Below are positions 1-9,618 of a DNA stretch of 64,000 nucleotides, in pieces; position 1 is the stretch's first letter, and each line of letters begins with the position of its first letter. The position numbers were made by a program, and so were the translations under genes. The stretch is from Rothia mucilaginosa ATCC 25296. Lineage in GTDB: Bacteria > Actinomycetota > Actinomycetes > Actinomycetales > Micrococcaceae. The stretch is taken from NCBI RefSeq assembly GCF_000175615.1, contig NZ_ACVO01000015.1, forward strand, positions 434,001 to 498,000, read 5' to 3'. The notes beneath the pieces were generated by a model. The model ran no database searches, was not told the origin of the DNA, and worked only from the letters and a program-made list of their open reading frames with translations.

Positions 1-652
1 TACCCGGCTGCGTACGCAACCACGCCTGGAAGCTCGCCGCCTGCTCCGCCGCCCACTGAATCTGCTGCTCGTGCAGCTGGCGCGCATCCACGTTGAGAAC
101 CTCGGGGAACTGCTCGGTCAGCTTCACCAGCAGACGCTCCGCAGCCAGGGCATCATCAGCGGAGGTGTGCGCATTCTCCAGGGAGACACCGTACTCGGTA
201 GCAAGAACCTCAAGGGTGCGCTTGCCGCGCTTACGCGGAATCACGTGCTTATGCAGAACATACGGGTCGAGCACCACCCCCGGCGGCAGCTCACCGTTGG
301 CAATATTGTGGCGCAGCATCTCGTGGTGCAGCACCGAAAAATCGTAGGCGGCATTGAACGCAATAATCGGCACACCGTCAAGGTTCAGCGCACCAATCGC
401 GCCGGCAAGCTCCCACACGACCTCACGGGCGGGACGGCCGTGCTCACGCGCGTACTCAGTCGTAATACCGTGCACGGCGGCGGCACCGGCGGGGATCTCA
501 ACGCCGGGGTCGGCAAGCCACTCGCCACGGCGCACCACATTACCCTGAGGGTCCAGCAGGATCAGGGAAGCAGTCACGATGCGGGCGGTGGTGACGTCCA
601 CACCGGTGGTTTCAAGGTCAAAAGTGGCGCGCAGGCCGTTCATCCAGGTCAT
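1..652 (-). CDS. 3'-5' exonuclease, DEDDh (DnaQ/RNase T) family, 3' end cut by window
   Basis: Translation of the minus strand from the ATG at 652 begins MTWMNGLRATFDLETTGVD. The FDLETTG motif near residues 11-17 is the DxE metal site (Exo I). AFNAAYDFSVL is Exo II, and HTSADDALAA, about 65 residues on, is the H-x4-D Exo III signature, so all DEDDh residues are present. The family removes nucleotides from 3' ends in proofreading, RNA turnover or repair; a lone domain like this one cannot be assigned to a specific partner. A second ATG at 643 is an alternative start and neither has a good ribosome-binding site. The reading frame stays open to base 1, so the C-terminus lies outside the window. 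It is transcribed divergently from adnA, with about 190 bp between them. Confidence 0.85.
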   Translation of the reverse strand, partial: MTWMNGLRATFDLETTGVDVTTARIVTASLILLDPQGNVVRRGEWLADPGVEIPAGAAAVHGITTEYAREHGRPAREVVWELAGAIGALNLDGVPIIAFNAAYDFSVLHHEMLRHNIANGELPPGVVLDPYVLHKHVIPRKRGKRTLEVLATEYGVSLENAHTSADDALAAERLLVKLTEQFPEVLNVDARQLHEQQIQWAAEQAASFQAWLRTQPG

Positions 653-844
653 GCTATAAGACTAACCCAGCGGCGGTGCAGGCGCGCGCCCGGTCGTTAC
701 GCGGCTGTGGATAAGCCCTCGGCGGAGCAGCATATTAAGCCCTGGGAGCGGCATATTAAGTCACCGAGGCGGCACATAAGCAGCTGACGAGCCCACATGA
801 CCGCCCACAAGGTACAACCGCGCTACAGCCGATAGACTGAAACC
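653..844. promoter_or_regulatory. Divergent promoter region with three phased 21-bp-spaced repeats
   Basis: The gap between the exonuclease and adnA carries the decamer gcatattaag at 730-739 and 751-760, and a degenerate third copy gcacataag at 772-780. The spacing is 21 nt each time, two helical turns, and each copy is preceded by a GAG/GGAG element. That phasing suits binding of a protein to one face of the DNA. The function as an operator for either divergent gene is inference. Confidence 0.45.
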
Positions 845-3800
845 ATGACAACCCAACTTCTCACCGGCATCCCCGGAACCGGTAAAACCCACCACCTCAC
901 CGAACGCGCCCTGCGCTACCTCGCCGACGGGAACGACCCCGCCCGCCTACTCATCCTCGCACCCACCCGCACCGCCGCAACCCGCATGCGAGACACCATC
1001 GCCGCATCCAGCGACCGAAGCCTCTCCGTAGCACCCACCCGCGCCTGGGCAGCATACGCCTTCGACCTGCTCAAACGAGCCCAAACCCGCGGGCTACTCA
1101 GCGGCGTAGAAGGCAACCTCAAACTCCTCTCCGGCCCCGAACAAGACGTCATCATCGGCGAACTACTCGCCAACCACGCCGAAGGCATCGCCCCCGGACC
1201 CGCCTGGCCCGACGTACTCCGCGACGCCCTCGCAACCCGCGGCTTCCGCCACGAAATCCGCGACTTCTTCGACCGCATGGCAGAATACGACCTCACCGCC
1301 GAAGACGTACACGCCCTCGCCACCGAACACAACCAGCCCGCCTGGCACGCCCTCGCCCAACTGCACACCGAATACCGTGCCGTGCGAGCCCTCCGCGCCA
1401 AAAACGCCTACGACCCGGCAGTACTCATCAACGACGCCTGCCGGCTGCTACTGCGCGCCCCCGAATTCCTTGCCGAGGAACGCCGCCGCTACGACCTGAT
1501 CCTCATCGACGACGTGCAGGAACTCAGCCCCTCCATCTACCGACTGTTGCGCCTCATCGCCGCAGAAGTCGCCCCCGCAGACGCCGCGCACCTGACCGAA
1601 ACCCACCCCGACCTCTTCGCTGAAGGCCCCCAGGTTGTCATGACCTACAGCGATGAAGCCGTCGTCCAGGGCTTCCGAGGCGCCCGCCCCGACCTCGTCA
1701 CCACCCTGCAGTCAAGCTTCCCGAGCATGCGTACCCGCACGCTCACCACCTCGTACCGCCTGCCCGCACTCATGATGCCGCTTGTGGCGGACATTCGCCG
1801 CCGCTTGCCGCGCTACACCCGGTTCGTGCCGCTCACCGCTGAACAGGAGGGGGCGAAGAATGGTGCGCAGGGAGGTGTAAAGAACGGCGCACCCGCGACC
1901 TTCGGACGCATCAACACCACCCCCGCAGACGAAGCCCTCACCTGGGGCGCCGCCGACGAACCGCTACTGCACCTGGGCGCCGACGGCAAAATCCTCGACC
2001 CCGCACACTACCGCACCGCACCCGCTGGCGTGTATAAGTATGCGCTCTCCAGCTCTCAGGACGAGGCGAACCTCATCGCCCAAATGCTGCTCGAAGAACG
2101 CATCTACGGCAACCACCCCTACCGCGAGTCCGCCATCATCGTGCGCAGCAGCGCGGACGTGGCGCGCATCCGCCGCGTGCTCTCCTCGAACGGTATTCCC
2201 TCGCGTACCTCCGCGGCGCTCGTGCCGGTGCGCGACGAGCCCGCCGTACGCCCCTTCCTCGACGCGCTCAGCCTGCTCGTCTACGCCCGCAAGCGCGGCG
2301 AGAAGGCGCTCAACCCCGCCGTGCACATGCCCGCCGCAGAAGGTGCAGAAGGTACGGAGGCGGCGGAGCGTGGCGGCTACGAAACCCTCAGCGTCACCGA
2401 AGCTGAAGAGCTCATGCGCCGAAGCCTCGACGACGTCATCGCCGAAGAAAGCCGCGCCAACCCCCTCGGCGGCGCGCAGAGCGCCATCACCCTGCTCACC
2501 TCCCGACTCGGTGGCGCATCCAGCATGGACGTGCGACGACTCCGCCAGCAGCTACGATCCATCGAACTGCAAAGCGGCGGCCACCGACCCAGCGACGACC
2601 TGCTCCTCGGTGCCCTGCTACACCCCGAAACCCTCCCCGAAGAGGGCGTAGGACGCGCCGTGCACCGCATCGCAGCCGTGCTCTCCGCCGGACGTAAAGC
2701 ACTCGCCCGCCCCGAATCCACCAGCACCGAAGTGCTCTGGGCGCTCTGGGAAGCCAGCGGCCTCGAAAAAACCTGGGTCACCCAGTCGCGCAGCGCAGGC
2801 CCCGACGCCGACGCAGCCCACCGAAACCTCGACGCCATGATTGGCCTCTTCGAAGCCGCCGACCGATTCGACGAGCAGATGCGCGGCGCCGGTGCCGAGC
2901 AGTTCCTCGACTTCATCGACGCGCAGGACCTACCCATGGACACCCTCGCCGCCCGCGGCGTACGCCAAGACGCGGTCGAGATTCTCACCCCCGCGCTCGC
3001 CGCCGGTCAGTCCTGGCGCACCGTATATGTATGCGGCCTGCAGGAAGGCACCTGGCCCAACACCACCGTGCGCGGCTCCCTGCTGAGCACCGGCGACCTT
3101 ACGGACCTGTGCGATGCGCGCCTCCGCCAGCGCGCACAGCAGGCAGAACAACAGGCGGGGGAGAGCGAGCAGCCGGTGCCGCCCGCCCGCATCCGTAGCT
3201 ACCCCGAACGCGTACGCGACACCCGCCACGACGAGCTGCGCATGTTCGCCGTCGCCGCCACCCGAGCCAGCACCCGCCTCGTGCTCACCGCCGTGCGCAA
3301 CGACGATCAGGCACCCGGTGAGTTCTTCGACTTCGTGCTACCCACCGACGCGGTCGGCGACTCCACAGACGTGCCCATCACCCGCGTGCGCCGCCCCGCC
3401 ACCCTGCGTTCCCTCGTGGCGGAGCTTCGCCGCACCCTCGTTGAGGAATCGATGAACGCGATGCGTGCCGAAGACGCCCAGCAGGAGGACACACAGCAGA
3501 ACGGCGCGCAGATGCACAACGCACCGGAGGAAGAAGCACTCACCCCGGAGGCTTCCGCGTACCGACTCGATGCCGCCTCCCGCACTCTGGCGCGCCTGGC
3601 GAACGCGCAGGCGCCCGGCGCCGCACCCGATGATTGGTGGGGCCTGCTGCCGCTTTCTAGCACGGAGCTGCTCTTTGCGCACCGCCCGGCGGACCACGCT
3701 GAGCTGGACGAAAACCACGGCGAAGACGGCGAAGAACCTGCCGAAAACCCAGCAGAAAACCCCGGCCGCCGCACGATTACGCTTTCGCCCTCGCGCCTGG

Positions 3801-4723
3801 AAACCATCCACAGCTCTCCGCTGGACTGGCTGGTTTCCGCCGCCCGCGCGGAAGCCCAGACTGACCTGTCACGCTCGCTCGGCACGCTCGTTCACGCCAT
3901 CGCCGAGGAGTACCCGACCGGCACCCTCGAAGAGCTCCAAAACGCCCTCGACGAGCGCATTAGCTCCCTCGGCGTGCCCGCCCGCAAGGAGGACGAAACC
4001 GACGAAGAGTACCGCGAGCGCGTGCCCTGGGAATCCTACGCCCTCTACGAGCGCGCCAAGCGCATGATTCTGCGCCTGAGCTACTACTACCGTCAGCACA
4101 TGGGCGACGCCGGCTGGCAGAACCTCGGTGTTGAAGGCTCCTTCGCGGTGCGTGTGCCCGTGCCCTTCGACCCCGCCGGTGAGGTTGGCGAGCTGGATGC
4201 GCTGCTCACCGGTCGTGTGGACCGCCTCGAGGGTACCGCCCCGGCGGAGGACGGCACCCGCCGCTACGCCATTGTTGACCTGAAAACCGGTAAATCTAAG
4301 CCGACCGGCTCGGAGATGGAGACGCATCCGCAGCTTGCCGCCTACCAGATTGCGGTGGAGGCTGGCGCGGGTGAGCAGCTGGAGGAGCGTTACCGCGCCG
4401 AAGCCGCCGCCCTGGAGGCGGGTGAGCCGCTACCAGATGCCCGCCCCCAGGAGCTGGAGTACACCGGCTATACGGGTCGTTCCGGCGGCGCGGCGCTCGT
4501 GCAGTTGGGCGCCTCGGGCGTGAACGACGAGAGTAAGACTCGCCTGCAGGTTCAGCCGGCTCTGACGGAGCACGATTCGTGGGCGGCTGAGCTGGTGCAG
4601 CACGCCGCGGAGCTGATTGCTGGCTCGCAGGTGCAGGCTCGTCACCGTGAGGGCGGCTATGGGTGCCGTCTGCCGGAGATTTGCCCGATTTGTACGCGCG
4701 GCCGTCAGGTGACTCAGCCCTAG
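845..4723 (+). CDS. adnA: AdnA-like subunit of the AdnAB helicase-nuclease
   Basis: A 1292-residue UvrD-like motor fused to a C-terminal RecB/PD-(D/E)XK nuclease. Walker A (GIPGTGKT) lies at residues 8-15. Motif II is LIDDVQEL near residue 220, a DDxQ variant instead of DExQ, and motif III lacks the usual GDPxQSI signature (MTYSDEAVVQGFRGA). Motif VI is AVAATRASTRL. This weakened motor pattern is typical of the AdnA rather than the AdnB subunit. The nuclease shows GTLVHAIAEE, VDRLE, IVDLKTGK (about 1143-1150) and QLAAYQIA. Cysteines 1274, 1280 and 1283 resemble the C-terminal part of an Fe-S site, but the usual N-terminal CPxxW is SSPLDW. It is longer than mycobacterial AdnA (about 1050). adnB follows after 79 bp. 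The complex resects double-strand breaks for recombination. Codon style changes within the gene at about 3.4-3.6 kb. Confidence 0.88.
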   Translation: MTTQLLTGIPGTGKTHHLTERALRYLADGNDPARLLILAPTRTAATRMRDTIAASSDRSLSVAPTRAWAAYAFDLLKRAQTRGLLSGVEGNLKLLSGPEQDVIIGELLANHAEGIAPGPAWPDVLRDALATRGFRHEIRDFFDRMAEYDLTAEDVHALATEHNQPAWHALAQLHTEYRAVRALRAKNAYDPAVLINDACRLLLRAPEFLAEERRRYDLILIDDVQELSPSIYRLLRLIAAEVAPADAAHLTETHPDLFAEGPQVVMTYSDEAVVQGFRGARPDLVTTLQSSFPSMRTRTLTTSYRLPALMMPLVADIRRRLPRYTRFVPLTAEQEGAKNGAQGGVKNGAPATFGRINTTPADEALTWGAADEPLLHLGADGKILDPAHYRTAPAGVYKYALSSSQDEANLIAQMLLEERIYGNHPYRESAIIVRSSADVARIRRVLSSNGIPSRTSAALVPVRDEPAVRPFLDALSLLVYARKRGEKALNPAVHMPAAEGAEGTEAAERGGYETLSVTEAEELMRRSLDDVIAEESRANPLGGAQSAITLLTSRLGGASSMDVRRLRQQLRSIELQSGGHRPSDDLLLGALLHPETLPEEGVGRAVHRIAAVLSAGRKALARPESTSTEVLWALWEASGLEKTWVTQSRSAGPDADAAHRNLDAMIGLFEAADRFDEQMRGAGAEQFLDFIDAQDLPMDTLAARGVRQDAVEILTPALAAGQSWRTVYVCGLQEGTWPNTTVRGSLLSTGDLTDLCDARLRQRAQQAEQQAGESEQPVPPARIRSYPERVRDTRHDELRMFAVAATRASTRLVLTAVRNDDQAPGEFFDFVLPTDAVGDSTDVPITRVRRPATLRSLVAELRRTLVEESMNAMRAEDAQQEDTQQNGAQMHNAPEEEALTPEASAYRLDAASRTLARLANAQAPGAAPDDWWGLLPLSSTELLFAHRPADHAELDENHGEDGEEPAENPAENPGRRTITLSPSRLETIHSSPLDWLVSAARAEAQTDLSRSLGTLVHAIAEEYPTGTLEELQNALDERISSLGVPARKEDETDEEYRERVPWESYALYERAKRMILRLSYYYRQHMGDAGWQNLGVEGSFAVRVPVPFDPAGEVGELDALLTGRVDRLEGTAPAEDGTRRYAIVDLKTGKSKPTGSEMETHPQLAAYQIAVEAGAGEQLEERYRAEAAALEAGEPLPDARPQELEYTGYTGRSGGAALVQLGASGVNDESKTRLQVQPALTEHDSWAAELVQHAAELIAGSQVQARHREGGYGCRLPEICPICTRGRQVTQP

Positions 4724-4802
4724 TAGCCGCGTAACCCCCGTTTACTTTCGATATCACTCACCCCGAACCTCCCATGAGAATGATCCATGAGGAAGAGGAA
4801 TC

Positions 4803-7800
4803 ATGACTGACTCTGGCGCATACGGCGCTACTAACCCCGGCGCTCACCCCGGTTCTGGCACCGGCATGCTCACCCCCGCCCAGTGGTGCGAGCACAATAG
4901 CTGGCAGCTGCCCAACGGCGTGCTCTTCTCGGCTGAAGCCGCCGCGAACGACCCCGCGCTGAAGCCCGCGGGCTACCGCAGTGCCCTCGACATTGCCGAG
5001 ATGCTCAACGGCGCCGACGGTAAGAAGCCGACCCCCGAGCAGGTCCGCATGATTGAGGCGGGCCCCGCCCCGACCCTCGTCATCGCGGGCGCCGGTTCGG
5101 GTAAGACCGCGACCATGGTTGACCGCGTGATTTGGCTGGTCGACAACGGTTTTGTGCGCCCTGAAGAGGTGCTTGGCGTGACATTTACCCGCAAGGCGGC
5201 AACCGAGTTGCGCAGCCGTATGCGTGCCGGCCTGAACACTCTGCGCCGTAGCCGCCGCGTCGCCCCGAGCGATGAGGAGCTGCGTGAGGGCATCGCTGAC
5301 CCGACCGTGCTCACCTACCACTCTTACGCGAATAACCTCGTCAAGGAGTACGGTCTGCGCCTGGGAGTGGAGCAGGACGCGCAGATGCTTGGCGATGCGC
5401 AGAAGTGGCAGCTTGCCGCGCAGATTGTGCAGTACTGGGAGGGGGAGCTTCCCCTTGATAAGGACGGCGTGCCGGTGTCTGCGGCGACCATGATTAACCA
5501 GATGCTGCAGCTTTCTGACGAGTGCGCGGAGCACCTGGTGGAGCCGCAACAGGTTATTGACTTCTGCACCGAGCAGTTGGCGGCGTATGCGGCGGTGCCC
5601 GAGCCTCGCCGTGAGACGAAGACTGAGAAGGACATTCTGAAGGTCCAGCGTCTGCTGCGTAACCGCCGAGTGTACGCGCGCATGGCGATGAGCTACGCCC
5701 GCGTGAAGGCGCGCATGCAGGTGCTGGATTTCGGCGACCTGATGCGTTTTGCCGCCCGCATCGCGGAGGCTGACCCGGCGATTCGTGAGGGTGAGCGTGC
5801 CCGCTTCAAGGTGGTTCTGCTGGACGAGTTCCAGGACACTTCGCACGCGCAGATGAGCTTGTTCTCCTCGATTTACGGTGCCGATGAGGCGGCGGGTATT
5901 CCGGCGCATCCGGTGATGGCTGTGGGTGACCCGAAGCAGTCGATTTACGGTTTCCGTGGTGCTTCGGACGGTCAGATGTTCAGCTTCTACCGTCATTTCC
6001 CGACTAAGCATGTGCAGCCGCTGTTCCTGTCCATCGCGTGGCGTAACGACATTTCGGTGCTGAACGCGGCGAACCACGTGGCGGAGAAGCTGAAGGAGGT
6101 TCCCGAGTGGGTGCGTGCCGCCGACGGCGATATTACCGCCGCTCAGGTTCCTGACCTGCGCCCGCGCTGCGCCCTGGTTGGGGAGCCTGGTTCACCCGCT
6201 TTTGAGCAGGCGGCCGCGGGCATGGTGGGGCGCGTTGATTTGACGTACCACGACTCTGACCGCGAGGAGGCTGTGGCTATTGCCGAGCGTATTGCGGCGA
6301 TGCGTGCGCAGGCGGTACGCGAGTATGAGCGCGCCTACGCGGCGCATCGTTCCGGTGATGGTTCGGTGCGTCCGCATCTGAAGATGCCTGAGATTGCGGT
6401 GTTGGCGCGTGTGCACGGTCAGCTGGACCCGATTCGTGTGGAGTGCGAGCGCCTGGGTATTCCGGTGCAGCAGGTGGGTTTGGGCGGTTTGCTTTCCCAG
6501 CCGGAGGTTGTGGACTTGGTGTCGGCGTTGCGTGTGCTGGCTGATCCGAACCGTTCGGATGCTCTGGCGCGCCTGCTGACGGGTGCACGTTGGCGTTTGG
6601 GCGCGGCGGATATGTTGGCGCTGGGCGATTGGGCTCAGTCGCTGGTGCGTGAGCGTGAGCGTGCCCTGCGTGAGCAGATGGCGTTGCGTATGCTCGCCGA
6701 GGCTGAAGACGCCGACGCAGCTGCTATCAACCTGCAGGCAGAGCACCTGCGCGCCGCCCAGGAGCGCCTGGACGAAACCCTCAAGGGCGCGGTGGAGGAT
6801 TCCTCCGGCTACGCCTCCCTGATCGAGGCGGTAGAGAACCTGCCGCAGGATGGCGCGGACGGCGAACCCCTCTACGGTGAGCAGTACCGCGGCCGCCGTT
6901 TCTCCCCGGCGGCGCTGGAGCGTCTGCGTGCTTTTGCCGAGCAGATGCGCGTGCTGCGTGCCGGTTTGAGTGAGGACTTGGGCACGCTGCTGTACGAGAT
7001 TGAGCGGACCACGCTGCTGGATATTGAGCTGGCGGTCCGCCCGGGTACCGACCCGCTGGGTTCACGCGCGAACCTGGACGCTTTCCACGAGGTTGCCGCT
7101 GCCTACGGCATGTCGGCGCCGCGTATTAACGCGATGATTTACGCCGGCTCTGACGGCGTGAGCGCGGAGGAGGGCGACCCGGGTGCGCGCCGCTTCCTGC
7201 TGTCTTCGGGCGGCGTGAGCTACGTGATGGGCTTCCTCGCGTGGCTTGAACGTGCCGATGACGAGGAGAAGGGCCTGGCGCTGGGCGTCGTGGAACCTGA
7301 CCCGAACGCGGTGCAGCTGATGACCATGCACGCTGCGAAGGGCCTGGAATGGGATCATGTGCTTCTGCCGGGCCTGTGCGGTAGTGCGACCGGCGGGCAG
7401 ACCCCGAACCTGTGGCAGATGTCGGCTAATGCGGCTCTGCCCTGGCCGCTGCGTGGCGACCGCGAGTACCTTCCGTCGATCCTTGAGACTCCGGAGGAGA
7501 TTACCGCCTTCGAGAAGGCGAAGGACCTGGAAGACTACCTGGCCGAGCATAAGGACGATGCCGCCGAGCATGCCGGCATGGAGGACCGCCGCCTCATGTA
7601 CGTGGCGATGACCCGTGCCCGTAACCTGCTGGCGTTGAGCGCCTACCGCTGGAAGAGCGCCGCTATGCTCCCCCTGCCGGTGCAGCCCTTCTGGGAGGAG
7701 CTGCTGGAGATGCTCTTCAACCCGTTCGTGGGTCTAGATGCGCCCTCTGTGCGTTTCGAAGAGACGATGGATACCCCCTGGGCGGCGCCGCAGCTGGTGG

Positions 7801-9497
7801 GTATGGGCCTGTCGTACACGATGCCGAACCCCGCCGATAAGCGCAAGAAGGTGCACCTGAACCATGTGCGCCGCTGGGTTGAGCAGCTGGCTGAGTCGAA
7901 GTACCGCCTGGTGGAGCCGGTAACCCTGGTGCACGGTACGGTCGTGGACCCCTCGAACCTGCCGCCTGCCCCCGATGAGGAGGCACTGCTGGAAGAGCTG
8001 GAACTCTATCCCGTAGACGCTGACGAGCTCACTCCCGTACAGGCGGAGGCGCGCGCGAACGCTCGGGCAACCTACGTCGAGCAGGTGCAACGCTACGCGT
8101 GGGCGCTGGTTGAGGTCATGGCCCCCGCCCTCGCACAGGATTGGCAGCTGGCGGCTCCTTCCGTACGAGCACGCACGGTGGCGGAGAACTGTACCCGCCT
8201 GAACCTGCCGGTGCCCGAATGGATTATCGAAGCCACCGAACGGGAGAAATGGCGTGAGGCGCAACCGCCTCAGCCCGGTTTCTCGCCCACGGTGGCGGCG
8301 GCGCTACCGATTGAGGTGCGCGGCCAGTTCGCCCAGAAGAACTACGAGGACAGGAACCCGAACCTGGGTGCGGTGCTGACCGCTATGTGGCCTTTTGACC
8401 CGCTGGAGCGCCCCGTGATTTGGCGTTGGGCTTCTGATGATGCCCTCAACCGGGGCACGGAGGCGGTGCTTCGCCGCGGCCAGCATGAGCAGCTGGAACG
8501 TGAGATTGCGATTAACTCCTCGAGCCGTCGCGAGGCGGTGGAGCGTGCCGCCCTGGCGGTGGAGCTTGCCGTCGGCGCGGGGGAGGACGACCTGCACCAG
8601 AGCGGGGATGCAGCGGGGGAGAGCGCAAACCACTCTGCATCCGCCATTCCCGAATCCCTGCGCCAGCAGGCGGTGGACTGGGAACGCGAAGCCGACCTGC
8701 TACTGCTCATGATGGGTCAGACCGACCCGGTGCTGAACGATCAGCTGCCCGGGCACCTGTCCGCATCCACGTTCATTCGCCTGAGCGAGGACCCGCAGGG
8801 CACGGTGCATCAGCTGATGCGCCCGGTGCCTCAGCGTCCCTCGCGTGCGGCAACGATTGGTACGGCGGTGCACGCGCTAATTGAGGAGCACTTCGGGGTG
8901 GCGCCGAGCGCCGACCCGCTGGAGGCACCCGACGCGGAGGACACGGTGGGCGTTGACCTGCCTGGTTCCGCTGCCGCCTCCGCCCCGCCTGCTGATTCTG
9001 TAGATCCGGCTGACCAGCAGGAACAGGACGAGTTCACCTTCGAGGACGACTTCGAGGAATCCGAGAGCGAACTGGACGCCTCCGTACAGCGCCTCTGGGA
9101 GCGCTTCGCCACCAGCGAGTGGGGCAGCGACGAGTGGAAGGACCGCATCTGGGCGGTCGAATACCCGGTCGAAACCCACATCGAGGGCGTAAGCCTGCGC
9201 GGCCGTATCGATGCGGTATTCCGCACCGAGGACGAGGACGGCGAACGCTGGGTGCTGGTGGATTGGAAGAGCGGTTCCCGCCCGAAGATGGCGACCATGC
9301 AGTCTCGACGCTTCCAGCTGGGCCTGTACCGCATCGCGTTCTCCCGCATTATGGGTATGGACCCGGAGCGTATCAGCACCGTGTTCGTGTACCTGGGCGG
9401 CAAGGGCGTTGCGGAGGTGTGGGATCACCAGATCCGCGGCGGCCTGCCCACGGAGGCGCAGCTGGCGAAGGTGATCCGTGAGGCGCGCAAGGGCTAG
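4803..9497 (+). CDS. adnB: AdnB-like subunit of the AdnAB helicase-nuclease
   Basis: A 1564-residue SF1A motor plus nuclease. Before Walker A sits a Q-motif (TPEQVRMIEAG); Walker A is AGAGSGKT at residues 95-102. Motif II is LLDEFQDTS (D341, E342, Q344), motif III is VGDPKQSIYGFRGAS, motif V is MTMHAAKGLEWDHV and motif VI is RLMYVAMTRARNLLAL, so the motor looks fully active. The nuclease domain has SASTFIRL, GTAVHALIEEH, GRIDAVFR, VDWKSG (D1487) and QLGLYRIAF. With a degenerate AdnA motor upstream, AdnB should drive translocation, as in mycobacteria. It is about 450 residues longer than mycobacterial AdnB; the extra length includes acidic, low-complexity stretches around residues 1260-1290 and 1375-1425. 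It is the downstream gene of the pair and is followed by a strong terminator. Confidence 0.9.
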   Translation: MTDSGAYGATNPGAHPGSGTGMLTPAQWCEHNSWQLPNGVLFSAEAAANDPALKPAGYRSALDIAEMLNGADGKKPTPEQVRMIEAGPAPTLVIAGAGSGKTATMVDRVIWLVDNGFVRPEEVLGVTFTRKAATELRSRMRAGLNTLRRSRRVAPSDEELREGIADPTVLTYHSYANNLVKEYGLRLGVEQDAQMLGDAQKWQLAAQIVQYWEGELPLDKDGVPVSAATMINQMLQLSDECAEHLVEPQQVIDFCTEQLAAYAAVPEPRRETKTEKDILKVQRLLRNRRVYARMAMSYARVKARMQVLDFGDLMRFAARIAEADPAIREGERARFKVVLLDEFQDTSHAQMSLFSSIYGADEAAGIPAHPVMAVGDPKQSIYGFRGASDGQMFSFYRHFPTKHVQPLFLSIAWRNDISVLNAANHVAEKLKEVPEWVRAADGDITAAQVPDLRPRCALVGEPGSPAFEQAAAGMVGRVDLTYHDSDREEAVAIAERIAAMRAQAVREYERAYAAHRSGDGSVRPHLKMPEIAVLARVHGQLDPIRVECERLGIPVQQVGLGGLLSQPEVVDLVSALRVLADPNRSDALARLLTGARWRLGAADMLALGDWAQSLVRERERALREQMALRMLAEAEDADAAAINLQAEHLRAAQERLDETLKGAVEDSSGYASLIEAVENLPQDGADGEPLYGEQYRGRRFSPAALERLRAFAEQMRVLRAGLSEDLGTLLYEIERTTLLDIELAVRPGTDPLGSRANLDAFHEVAAAYGMSAPRINAMIYAGSDGVSAEEGDPGARRFLLSSGGVSYVMGFLAWLERADDEEKGLALGVVEPDPNAVQLMTMHAAKGLEWDHVLLPGLCGSATGGQTPNLWQMSANAALPWPLRGDREYLPSILETPEEITAFEKAKDLEDYLAEHKDDAAEHAGMEDRRLMYVAMTRARNLLALSAYRWKSAAMLPLPVQPFWEELLEMLFNPFVGLDAPSVRFEETMDTPWAAPQLVGMGLSYTMPNPADKRKKVHLNHVRRWVEQLAESKYRLVEPVTLVHGTVVDPSNLPPAPDEEALLEELELYPVDADELTPVQAEARANARATYVEQVQRYAWALVEVMAPALAQDWQLAAPSVRARTVAENCTRLNLPVPEWIIEATEREKWREAQPPQPGFSPTVAAALPIEVRGQFAQKNYEDRNPNLGAVLTAMWPFDPLERPVIWRWASDDALNRGTEAVLRRGQHEQLEREIAINSSSRREAVERAALAVELAVGAGEDDLHQSGDAAGESANHSASAIPESLRQQAVDWEREADLLLLMMGQTDPVLNDQLPGHLSASTFIRLSEDPQGTVHQLMRPVPQRPSRAATIGTAVHALIEEHFGVAPSADPLEAPDAEDTVGVDLPGSAAASAPPADSVDPADQQEQDEFTFEDDFEESESELDASVQRLWERFATSEWGSDEWKDRIWAVEYPVETHIEGVSLRGRIDAVFRTEDEDGERWVLVDWKSGSRPKMATMQSRRFQLGLYRIAFSRIMGMDPERISTVFVYLGGKGVAEVWDHQIRGGLPTEAQLAKVIREARKG

Positions 9498-9576
9498 GTC
9501 GCGGATCTCAACAGCGAATCTCCCAGCGCCGGGCGGGCGGCGCTCGCGTGCTAGCGCTTACTGTCACCGAATAGAG

Positions 9577-9618
9577 AAAAGCAGCTCACGTAGGCGTTGC
9601 GCCTCGTGAGCTGCTTTT
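9577..9618. terminator. Rho-independent terminator after adnB
   Basis: Arms aaaagcagctcacg (9577-9590) and cgtgagctgctttt (9605-9618) are perfectly complementary, and an inner aggc/gcct stem extends the helix. The T-run at the right arm gives termination on the plus strand; the A-run on the left makes it potentially bidirectional. Confidence 0.85.
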
